Positions 55,312 through 64,000 of a stretch of 64,000 bases of DNA are shown piece after piece (the stretch's first letter is position 1; the number at the start of each line of letters is the position of its first letter). The DNA is from Solicoccozyma terricola (Eukaryota; Basidiomycota; Tremellomycetes; Filobasidiales; Piskurozymaceae). A program made the translations under genes and the position numbers. The notes below the pieces were generated by a model. That model was not told where the DNA came from. It saw only the letters and a program-made list of their open reading frames with translations, and did no database searches. The stretch is taken from the NCBI GenBank assembly GCA_001600875.1, contig BCLD01000024.1, positions 1 through 64,000 of the forward strand, read 5' to 3'.

Positions 55312-58260
55312 TCAAAGCATATCAGTTCGACTCGTATTTCCCACGTACAAATCGAGCCAGGCTCCGGCAGCTGCGTTCAAAGCAGCAGATCCCTCCCCCG
55401 AAGGGTTTGTTTCGGGCATCGTGCGCTGCATCGAGGCTAGTCCATTGGCTTGAAGTCTGTTTGAACCCATTGACGAGATCGATGGTTGCGGAAAGCTGGA
55501 GTTCGTATGTTGTAATAGCCAACCCGTTGGAGGCGCCTGCAAAGGCATTTCCGTTTGGGTAGCTTGCCGAGGTTCAATGATTCGGTTCCATGACTGCTGC
55601 ATCTGCCTGGTAGCAGTCGGATTGAAGTTCATGCTGTCCTGGTTGTAGATCGAAGTGTGACCACGAGGATAAACAAGCGTGACATTCCCGTCTGTCGGAG
55701 AGTTCATGCAGCCCGTGAAGCTAAGCCCGAGGACTGCTGGGCAAAGTTGAAGGTGTCAGTACCCTTGTACGATACCATTCACACCGCGCTACTCGATACC
55801 CACAATGACTACCGCCAGGGGTTTCCCCAAACCCGAGTAGATCCGGTGGCACACCTACGAATGCACCCTCGTTGTCGTTCGCAGCAGGAATTAAGCTGAC
55901 TTGCCGGATGCCCTCAGCCTTCTGCGTGAGGGCGCCGACGATGTAGCGGACGCCTTCCCAGTATATGCCGATGTGTTGCAAGAACTGGACCAGTCGAGAG
56001 TAATTGCGTTCGGCAGCCGATGCAAGTAGGACTTGGGCTGAGGTGGGCGCCGTCGGTTGTCCATTCGATACGTTGCCGGACAACGCCGTTTGTTCATGGA
56101 CTATGGAGAACGAACTCAGTGGAGGCGCAACGAAGTGTCCGTACAAAACATTGCGACTTACTAAACCAGCGGGCGCCGGTATACACAGGGTAATTTGCCC
56201 ATGGCTGACAAACCGTTTTCGGATCGATCTGTGCGGGAAGCAGTGACTATTATGAGCGAGCAGACGGGGCGACAAGTCAAGGGGACGATCCGAGCCTAAC
56301 GAACCAGCTCCGCATACGTGAGGATATCCAGAATCGTCTTGGCCGAGCTGAGGGAAATCTCCATGTTTTCCTTCGACACCTCGTTCTCTTTAACAGGTTC
56401 CATTGTGAAATCTTCTATTATTCCAGGCCGATGAAGCAAGATGACAAGACTGAAGTACGGGTAGGCAGGACTTAAGATTCTGCTGGCGCTACTCCGCTGC
56501 ACGACTCCACCCACGTATGAAACCAGAGGTGCAACAACACAAATCCACTGGCGCGGGAAGTAGGAACGTATGCTTGAAATGTCTGTATGCCGAACTGCAA
56601 CGCTGGTGGCAGCCCCGCATGGAATTCGTTGAGCTCCTGCTGATAAGCCATGAATGTCTGACTGGCAGGATACCGCAGTACAGAGTCCGACATGTAGTCT
56701 GAAATCCTGCGCGCCAGGGCAAGGATGCGGACCATATAAGGGAATGGATCCGGTAGATTGGTTGCCAACAGCACTGGGAAGGCCAAAGCCTGTGGCGCAA
56801 TATCCCTTAACATGCCGGGTCGTCCAGCTGCGGGGAGGCAAAAAGGCCTCATAAGTCGGCCCAAGCCAAGTTGAATGATTTCGGTACTTACTGCCAATAG
56901 AAATGATTGAGTCCATTGCGTACAGTGACTGGAAGAGAAGCGAGCGAAGCCGGCTCTCCTCCTCGCCATATGCTTCATCATTGCCGTGCGGGGGCGGATG
57001 GTCCAGCCCTAATACGAAGCCGAATTTCAGTTGAATAAACCATACCGGCAAAGCTGGCTCCCTTACCGAGGTCCTGGCCCATTCGGAAAGCCATACCAGT
57101 GTACATCCATAGGCCCTAGAGAAAGGAAGCAAGCCTTAGTCTACCGCATGTCCATACACGATCGCATGCAAACTCGCCCCAGCTGAGGAACAAGAGTGCC
57201 TGTGCTACATCCACGTCAGCCAAAGCCAGGAGTTTGAGCGCCTGAAGCTTCGCCTTGTTGGCGTATGTTTCTCCCGGGTGCTCATACTCCTGGCATCTTT
57301 CCCTGCCAGCGGATGCCGGAGATCCTCCAAAACGTGGCGAAAACAAAGCAGCCAAAGAGTAGAGCGCGTTGAGGAGAACTGCCGGTGCTCGACCACCATC
57401 AACCCTCTCTTGTAGCGATTCCTGCTCTAGGAAGGGGAAGAAGTAGCTGTAATGCTCGAAACAGGTAGCTGTAATGCTCCTGGCGCGATAGCGGTCGGCC
57501 CACTACTCAGCGGGGAGGTTGTCAGTTGTTTGGCATCATATGTAATACAGTGCTAATGACTAACAAATATCTGCGGAGTGACGGGAAATGTGAGTTTCGG
57601 TACAAGCCAAATGAGCCGGGTCGTAACTAACCTGAAGTACGGAACCCTGAACTTCGGTTTTCCACTATTGCTCTTCGATCCTCCAAAGGAGTGACAGGAA
57701 GCAGCTGGCGACACCTCCGTATGCGCATTATGGCCGTGCTGGCTGACTGGATTGAAGGTGGCAATGAGCGGCTCTCTATGAGGCAGATTGGTACGTAGCG
57801 GCCTCTGTGACGATTCTGCTTGATCCAACATCTGATGCACGCCAGCGATGCCTAAGTCCATCCCAAAACCGAAATCGAGAGTTGAAGTGTCGAAAGGGAA
57901 CGTCTGCGTGTCGAATGGCATCAGTTTGAATCCGTTAACGTCCTCCCCGAAAGCCGAAGCCAGTTGATTAAGTTGATCGAATCCCATGTTGGGTTCTTCA
58001 CGTCGATCGGTCTCGGCATGGTCATCTGCGGTATCCTTCGGCGCGGAGGGTTGATCAACACTACTGGGGTCAGGGAGACCTTGTACCGAGGCTGCTTGAC
58101 TATCTTTCGTTGCCGAGATTTGAGTACCGTCCTCCTCTCCCACTGCTCTGTAGATGCAACGTTTATTTGAACGGCAGCATCGGCTGCAAATTGGCTGCAT
58201 GCCATCACATCTGCTTTTCTTGCTGCGACATGGCACGCACGCGAGTCTGCAATGCCAAAG
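55312..58260 (-). CDS. Zn2Cys6 fungal transcription factor, 5' end altered
   Basis: Nuclear regulator. The binuclear zinc cluster ACVPCRSKKSRCDGMQPIC plus SRCCRSNKRC lies at about 58150-58243 with six Cys at the standard spacing (2-6-6-2-6). Acidic and Ser-rich linker, then the fungal-specific middle domain in several exons: FGGSPASAGRERCQEYEHPG, ADVDVAQALLFLSWGEFACD, MGQDLG region, LNEFHAGLPPALQFGIQTFQ, VLLHLWFHTWV, NMEISLSSAKTILDILTYAE. The C-terminal part has SAAERNYSRLVQFLQHIGIY and a Gln/Ser/Asn-rich tail ending TSRTDML at about 55312. The frame upstream of the zinc cluster reads into R3-repeat sequence (VSVTRLDVIRLEEL), with a possible splice acceptor TTGCAG just before it, so the native first exon is not evident. 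Regulatory target unknown. Confidence 0.82.
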
Positions 58261-58309
58261 AAACCCCTCTGAAGCTGTGTTATGACAGACTTCCCATCCG
58301 ATCATCTTC

Positions 58310-58465
58310 CCGAGGATGACCTTGATTTTTGCCTCCTCGATGGACCCAAGGCAAAGCAGAGAAAGTTCTTCTAGTCTGATTACGTCGAGGCGAGTGACCG
58401 AAACCTCCGGTACCGCGCGAAGAATACCCGTTCCGAGGGCTCTGGTCAGAAGCAAGCCAGTTGCT
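58310..58465 (-). repeat. R3 repeat copy 1 upstream of the zinc-cluster gene
   Basis: The minus strand encodes GTGILRAVPEVSVTRLD, IRLEELSLLCL and SIEEAKIKVILGKM. Nearly the same segment is at 63590-63750. It is joined directly to the zinc-cluster exon side of the factor. Confidence 0.75.
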
Positions 58466-58880
58466 GTTTGCGGAAAATCAACCTTCAAGTATTTGACACA
58501 CAGTTTTTCGGAAAATCAATCTTCAAGTATTTGACCAAGCTCAGAGTTTCATCGAGACCCTGGCCATCCCATGAAGTGGGACGTGAAAGAATGCGAATCA
58601 TAGTCCGCTGCTGGGTCGACTTCCAACTGGGAATCAGCTATAGTTCTAAAACATCCGTCACCACCATCATCCGCCTGCCAGCTACTCCAATCACATCGTG
58701 CACCCATCTCCGGTCACAACAAGCCATAACAAAACTATCATTGCTTGTAATTTTGTCGACACGTTAAAATAGTTGAGCGTGCTTTATGTGAAGAATCCAC
58801 TCGTCGGTCTCTCTGTAGGTTACTTTGTACCGAAGTTCGAGCGCCCTTCGGCTGCTGCAGATGCGATCGGTCCCCGTATG
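58466..58880. other. no gene recognised
   Basis: Contains a short direct repeat (GGAAAATCAACCTTCAAGTA then GGAAAATCAATCTTCAAGTA, at about 58475 and 58510). No coding sequence seen. Confidence 0.5.
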
Positions 58881-58886
58881 GCGTTC

Positions 58887-60330
58887 TCATTCCGCTGTCC
58901 GTTGACGATCACCATGGACCCATCGCCTCATCTTCGGATGCAAAGAGAAGAAGAGTACAATAGCCAGAACCGCAGCGTAGAGAGCAACGATGACACACAT
59001 GGCATACCGGGGGTTACCTGGATGCGCATTTTCGATGGCCCACACCACACTTGGCCAGACGGCAGCACCGCTAAGGGCAACCACCATCGCGCTGGCCACC
59101 AGCTTCGTTCGACGACCGAGGTTGCGTAGTGACATGGCGAACATGGTTGGGTANATGGGTCCCTCGAAGAAGGAGAGCAATANGAGGCATACCAGTGGCC
59201 CGTGGTTGGATGTTGGGACGGGAAGGGCCATGGCCAGGGANGAGAACACTNCGCAGCCGAGAACGTTGATGAGGAGAATTNTCCAACCGGGCACGCCGAG
59301 GTAGCACAACAATGAAGCGAGGAAGCGATTGAAGGCGAAGAGGGCGACGCTGACCTCTTGCCAACCGAAGGTGTCCAGCCCGGTAGGGCTATCAANGCGC
59401 AAAATCTCAACGATGACGCTTAGGGAGGGTCACNGTCGTCCNCCAACTTACCCNGTCACCANNTCNGGTATCAGGCCATCCCAACCAAACAAAAGCTGCT
59501 CTTTAGCCCCGAGGTATAGGAACATGAACAGGATCCAAAGCGAGGCGGTGAACCACAGAATGTTAATGCCCAGCACGCGCGCATCTGGGTTCAGCCNCAG
59601 TCTCGATTNGCGAAGTACAGCCGCCTTCTCCAAGTCCTCGTCACTGGCCTCGCTGAGCGGGACGTAATAGAACACGACGCCGAGGAAGCTCGTCCACAAG
59701 GCGGCGGCAAGGTAGACCCATTGTGAGTTGAACAGGCCNGCTCGTCCACCGTTCTTGAACATCACTTCGACGGCGATGAGGGGAGAGACGACCACCCCCA
59801 CGGCCTGCATACCTTGTGCAAAGTTGAGGCGNGATTCCATGAGCTCGTCTGGACCCGCAAGGGCGATGAATGGGTTGGCCGCGACCTCGAGGACGGAGAG
59901 TCCGCTGCCAATGAACAGGTTGGAGACGACAAACCCCGGGAAGGAGATGAGGGAGGATGAGGGCCAGAAGGAAAGGGAGGCGACGGTGAAGATGGCGAGG
60001 CCGGTCATGAATGTGGCCTTGAATCCGACTCGAGTGAGGACCCAATAACCAAAGCAAACGGGGCCGAGTACATATCCCATCCAGTAGGCGTTATGGATGA
60101 GGAGCGNCTGCTCCGAGTTGTAGAGGACGANGNTTTGAACCCCGTGAGTGGTNGAGTTAACCACNCCTGNATCCGTGNGCGTGCGATATCATCAACAGNG
60201 CAATTAGGCCGCAACGTTCACCAGCGATTTTCGCAGCGTACGCACCATACACGAAGCCCCACGTCCAGAACAGAAGCGACACTGGTTCGCGTCTCTGTCA
60301 ACACCTGGAAGAACGTCTGCACACCCTACT
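58887..60330 (-). CDS. fucose-permease-type (FHS) MFS carrier module
   Basis: Sugar:H+ symporter family of the plasma membrane. Exons after TREGWWPVVFGE are: LLFWTWGFVYG, then STTHGVQ with IHNAYWMGYVLGPVCFGYWV, LTRVGFKATFMTGLAIFTVA, FVVSNLFIGSGLSVLEVAAN, and PFIALAGPDELME with RLNFAQGMQAVGVVVSPLIA. Then come NILWFTASLWILFMFLYLGA and, after a small intron, FGWQEVSVALFAFNRFLASL, FFEGP and TKLVASAMVVALSGAAVWPS, with C-terminus HGDRQRTAE. About 11-12 hydrophobic segments. Roughly 15 Ns lie within, but no stop apart from introns. Its N-terminal segment is in the same open frame as the rhodopsin-domain gene upstream. Confidence 0.85.
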
Positions 60331-62068
60331 CACCAAACACGACCGGCCACCACCCCTCCCTTCTCGTCAGCTCCATCAATGGCTTACGATCACCCACATG
60401 CACAAAGTCCATAAATGTCGTCGGTGGCTGCTGGCTCGGGTCGCTCTTGGCGGACGACTTTCGCCGCCCGTTCGGACCAGACAAGTGCTCCATGATCGAT
60501 GTCGGCGTGAATCGACGGCCTTCTCGGTGCGACGATAAGGGAGCGACGCCGGGCGGAGTTGTTGAAGTGGGTCCGACAGGCGCGTTGGTCGTGGCGAGGA
60601 ATTCGGAGATGTCCATATCTCTAACCTCATCGACAGATGGCATTGTGTGGTCGTGTGACGTTATCGGCTGGAAGGTTTCGGAGACGTCCATCTCCTTATT
60701 TCTATCGACGGGTTGCATTGGATGGTCGTGTGTTGTTTCCGGTGGGGCGAAGTCCATCGAATACGGAAACGTCAGCGGGGAGGGCGTCCCAAACGCTGTC
60801 ATGTGCGCCGTCCTCCGGTCGTCATCCTCGTTGCTAGACATCGCCGCCGGCTTGAACTCGAACCCTCCATTTCTCTGATACGGTGAGGTGGAAGGCGCGC
60901 GGGCTATTGTCGTCGGCACTCCATCCGAGCCATGACTTCCGGAGCTATGATGACGCCCGGGGAAGATCCTGACAAGAAGCGGCTTGATGACGAGCGCGCA
61001 AGCGCAAGTAAGCCCGACGTTGACCTCGACCGCAGACCACATGAAGCAGTAGCTCGCATACCACGGGAAATTTGGTATCGCGCCAATTGACACCCGCCCG
61101 ACGCCATCTCCTAGCGTTGCGGTTGGGGACGAGTCGACAACCTGGATGAGGGCTGCTTGAAGGTACGCGATGCGGACAACGTCGACGACCGTGACAAAGA
61201 GACCCGTGATGAAGGTCGCCACGAGTCCGACCTTTTGCCGAATGTCGAGACGCATCTGGTGACCATGGGCAACGGGAGGACGAGGATGGCAATGTCCGTG
61301 AGGACATTGACGGGTGCCGAACAGATGAAGAGCACGACAATGTCCACGCACGTTGCAAACGGATTGTCCTTTGTATCAAACGCGGCGCCGATAGGTCGAC
61401 ATTGGAACAGGTTGAGGAAGGTGAGGACAACGCCGGTGATGACGACGACACATCCGACAAAAATAGTGCCATACCGGAAGAACGAGCGTGCTTGGGAGAT
61501 GCGATAGTAGAGCATGAGGATCGAGACCTTTGTGGCGGTGAGCGCAGGGTTATATAGAACGGTGAATGCGTACTCGGAGCGTTTGCTGAGCGTGTCGTGT
61601 ACGGGAGGTAGCACAGTCAGCGTTCCCTGTCCAATGCCCCGTCGCTCGCTACGACTCACAGCGGCGTCAACCACTCGCTCGGTATCTCCGCATCTACCTT
61701 TCCCAGCCCGACCGTCGAGCCGTACATGATTGAGGACGACATTCCGACGGCAAACACCCAGGCAACACAGACGACGAGGTCATCCCACGTCGGTCTGCGT
61801 ACGAGCCAGAGCTTGCTTATGAGTCGCATTGCGAGGAAGGTGGTGGAGAGGCATAGCACGCCGCATGTCACTGTGGGCGACGAACGGTTGGAGTGAGCTT
61901 ACATGGTGGACCATTACTGCCAAAGCACGAGCACGGCGAGTGGGGGATGCTGACGAGGTTACCTCGCGTGGCGTACGAGGAGAGCCTGTCGTTCTTCTCT
62001 GAAGACGACGACGTACGGGACGCATCTTCGGAGCCAGCTCGAAGGGAGCTCTGCGATGGCCTGTTCAC
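60326..62068 (-). CDS. fungal rhodopsin-domain (7TM, Pth11-like) integral membrane protein
   Basis: Exons: AMRLISKLWLVRRPTWDDLV with VAWVFAVGMSSSIMYGSTVG (61700-61870), EWLTPL joined by an intron to SKRSEYAFTVLYNPALTATK, VSILMLYYRISQARSFFRYG, LTFLNLFQCRPIGAAFDTKD, VNVLTDIAILVLPLPMVT. After a one-base frame change come RLDIRQKVGLVATFITGLFV, YASYCFMWSAVEVNVGLTCA and LVIKPLLVRIFPG. WDD, LFQCRPI and CFMWSAVE are typical of the fungal rhodopsin family. The cytosolic tail runs without a stop through a Ser/Pro/Asp linker into the N-terminus of the FHS carrier. An N-terminal leader exon at about 61915-62068 is uncertain. The frameshift near 61255 is a sequencing error or real damage. Confidence 0.78.
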
Positions 62069-62069
62069 T

Positions 62070-62570
62070 CACCTGCAAAGACGTGTTGACTCCTGTCTCC
62101 CCAGGCGATCGCCTTCACCATCTCCACTCGAAAACTCGGGTGATAAACGCTGCCGAATAATCGAAAGGCCAGGCAGCCGGAATGCCTATGGAGCTACGCC
62201 GAGGACAGGAGGGATGATCAGTGGTGGCATGGCATGGTGCACGCTGAGGCTTCGAGCGCGAAGACGGTGAAAAGGCCGAGGACATTGATTCGGTTGCTGT
62301 GTGTTCCGTTGGCAGAGTTGCGTTGCCAACCGGCTTAAAGAGGCGCTGGGTTGGACTTATGACCAGGTCGGTGGCGGAACCAATATTTATGCGCTCGTCC
62401 TTCTTTGTCGCGGGTAAAACGGCCGGCGAGCATATATACAGCTCAGCGGTTGTTGTCGTGCAGGGTGGCGGGAGCGGAATATTTGACCTACGTCACGGCT
62501 CAAAGTCGGGGAGACCAGGGTGTATACTGATCTTGCGTTCTGGACGATGAAGAGGCTCTAGGCTCTGGAA
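62070..62570. other. no gene recognised
   Basis: Upstream region of the rhodopsin-domain gene. A plus-strand frame to 62270 is the reverse shadow of its leader exon. No further signal. Confidence 0.35.
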
Positions 62571-62869
62571 CCTACGGAAGGGAGGAAGAAAAACAGATGT
62601 AAAGTTGCTTGTCTACTGCAGACAACGTAAACAACAGCGAGTCACACAAGTGGCCGTGTGCACGCGGCAGCGCGTGCCCCACATACCTAACCCTAACTAT
62701 ATAAAGATAGAAGGCTAAGAGGGTAGTTAGTCGTCGTGTTAACCGTAACCCCAGAACGATATGCTCCGGGTTTGCCACGCGGGCCCAGCGAAATGAGTGC
62801 ATCAAAGCCCAAACACTCGGGGCCAGTTTGAATGCCGAACACCAGGACGCCGATGAAGTGATTCCCTGC

Positions 62870-63135
62870 AGCCATTTTTCAGAGGATCCTTTCGCTGAAT
62901 TACACATAGTAGTTGTATGTCCACGCAGATAACAACGTAGACTGTACAATGTACATGACGGCAATACCGGCTGTGATCAGCCTGTGTGAAGCTTCGGTCC
63001 CGAACACGTTCTGGCGATTGGAGGAATCTTGATAGGTCCTGACTAGACTTCGTTAATCCGTGGAGTCAGCAAGGCGATTTTCTCTGACAGCCTTTCGAGA
63101 CCATTTATATCATCAAAAGTGTGAAATAGGCTGAC
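62870..63135 (-). repeat. R1 copy with longer upstream coding part
   Basis: Minus-strand HTFDDINGLERLSEKIALLT, then TEASHRLITAGIAVMYIVQ, broken by a TAG near 63050. The DNA matches 17871-17935 and 25425-25545. The HTFDD block corresponds to AYDDIIGLKRLLENV in the 17.9 kb copy, which lacks the stretch between. Confidence 0.72.
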
Positions 63136-63270
63136 AACCGCGTTTGGTTTGGTATGAAGCGGCTTATTGAGTCAGTGGTTGCTACAGGCATCATAGGCTC
63201 ATCTTAGGCAACACATCGTCTCTCACACCTCCCCGCTCGTATATCAGAACAAATTCGTGACACAGTCATG

Positions 63271-63549
63271 CTAGTCTAGCAGAAGGTAGCTTCTCTGCTC
63301 CAAACAGTGATGATCACCTTGCGCCAAGATGATAAAATCGACTCCGCAGCTGGATTGCATGATCCTCGTGGAGAACAAGAAGTGTGACCTCTGGCACGCA
63401 ATATTGATCGTCCACCGCAAGGCGTCACCTGCATCCATGTCAAGCACAAGGCGCTTCGAGTTCGCGTCTACAGGAAGATGGTCGATCATATGCCATCCAT
63501 GCGGCTGGACATTTGCGGCAGTTGGATATTTGCGACTATAATACCACAA
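63271..63549 (-). other. unrecognised frame between R1 and R3
   Basis: The minus-strand frame reads LVLDMDAGDALRWTINIACQ and CGVDFIILAQGDHHCL. It could be the middle part of one gene running R3 to R1 (63750 to 62870) on the minus strand. The family is not recognised. Confidence 0.35.
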
Positions 63550-63589
63550 TAATACCTAACCTGAATTAGGGTGAATTGCTCATCCCGGC

Positions 63590-63750
63590 CGGCCATCTTT
63601 CCGAGGATGATTTTGATCTTTGCTTCCTCGATAGATATAAGGCACAGCGAAGGAAGCTCTTCCAGTCTTATCGCATCAAGCCGAGTCACCGAGACCTCCG
63701 GCACCGCGCGAAGAATTCCCGTTCCTGGGGCTTTGGTGAGGAGGAAGAAC
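63590..63750 (-). repeat. R3 repeat copy 2
   Basis: GTGILRAVPEVSVTRLD, IRLEELPSLCLISIEEAKIK and ILGKMAG: same reading frame and order as 58310-58465. Confidence 0.75.
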
Positions 63751-64000
63751 TTCCCACCTCGTTGAAGTCGCTTCTTCCTTCGCCTTAGCATCCAGTGCGG
63801 CAACCACAAAACACTGCTCGTTGCAAAGCCGCTCGAAGATCAGTTTCTGTGATGTACGGGGATGTGTGTTAAAAGCCGAGGGATGTTGCTGTTGATCCCT
63901 ATGCGAGATTCAGTTTGGGTTCATCCTTTCTTAATCGTCGCACGTACGTCTACATAACTCTGGTAGCTTACACCTATTGCTGTAGGCACTGCAACTTCGC

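Noticed and set aside
7902..62000. Secondary-metabolite cluster suggested by NmrA, oxidoreductase, MFS and Zn2Cys6 genes
   Set aside because: No PKS, NRPS, terpene synthase or P450 signature is present, and most of these genes are fragments.
1..64000. tRNA or rRNA genes
   Set aside because: I looked for T-arm GGTTCGAATCC-like boxes paired with A-box sequence and for conserved rRNA stretches and found none convincing.
1..64000. CRISPR array or bacterial defence island
   Set aside because: The sequence is fungal (short GT-AG introns, copia elements). The only regular arrays are 11-13 bp tandem units, not repeat-spacer structures.

Overview
This 64 kb window looks like a draft-quality piece of a basidiomycete fungal genome, most probably a Tremellomycetes-type yeast. 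The evidence is short, dense GT-AG introns of about 50-95 nt inside recognisable genes, fungal-only families (Zn2Cys6 factor, HSF-type factor, fungal rhodopsin-domain protein, Dal5-like and fucose-permease-like MFS carriers, THI5/NMT1, AAA ATPase of the long fungal type), and several Ty1/copia families. Scattered Ns and many single-base indels mean that some 'pseudogene' calls may be sequencing or assembly errors.

Layout: 1-1.25 kb, dihydroxyacetone kinase (minus, runs off the left edge). 1.3-3.78 kb, an AAA ATPase gene cut by a copia element (3.78-6.82 kb). 7.3-7.9 kb, phosphoketolase C-terminal remnant. 8.8-9.2 kb, a small Ser-rich protein. 10.5-11.35 kb, a MARVEL-like four-helix membrane protein. 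12.6-12.85 kb, galactose-oxidase fragment. 13.1-13.95 kb, broken hexose transporter. 14.2 kb, SnoaL-like fragment. 14.9-15.75 kb, N-terminal half of a Pro/Ser-rich protein whose full paralogue is at 30.85-32.5 kb. 15.9-16.5 kb, THI5-like fragment. 16.7-17.2 kb, CHAT-domain fragment. 17.3-18.3 kb, a dispersed membrane-gene repeat (R1). 18.3-21.8 kb, a pair of inverted repeats with 13-bp iteron-like arrays that bracket a broken NmrA-like gene.

23.8-30.3 kb is a junkyard of copia fragments in both orientations (including a near-duplicate of the first element and a 3.1 kb element lacking gag), plus a quinone-reductase tail at 26.6-26.8 kb. 33-35 kb holds an unrecognised gene family (R2) and a solo LTR with a 5-bp target duplication. 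36.1-38.45 kb is a composite of three LTRs, a gag and an opposed reverse transcriptase. 38.4-39.05 kb is a deleted fucose-permease pseudogene. 40.1-42.27 kb is an HSF-type transcription factor whose 3' end is cut by a copia LTR (42.27-44.85 kb). 44.9-47.2 kb is a decayed plus-strand copia.

49.0-51.2 kb is an apparently complete Dal5-like MFS permease. Divergent from it, 52.2-54.9 kb is a dihydroxyacetone synthase (formaldehyde transketolase) pseudogene with two premature TAG codons. 55.3-58.3 kb is a Zn2Cys6 factor. 58.9-62.1 kb is a fungal rhodopsin-domain protein reading in one frame into a fucose-permease-type MFS carrier.

The metabolic genes share a theme: dihydroxyacetone kinase, dihydroxyacetone synthase and phosphoketolase all act around xylulose-5-phosphate and dihydroxyacetone. 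All three are broken or partial, so this looks like a transposon-eroded metabolic region rather than a working pathway. No clearly new defence or mobile system is proven here. The best candidates for a second look are the iteron-bearing inverted repeats, the 79-bp LTR family, the tRNA-Lys half-molecule primer site, and the rhodopsin-permease fusion frame.
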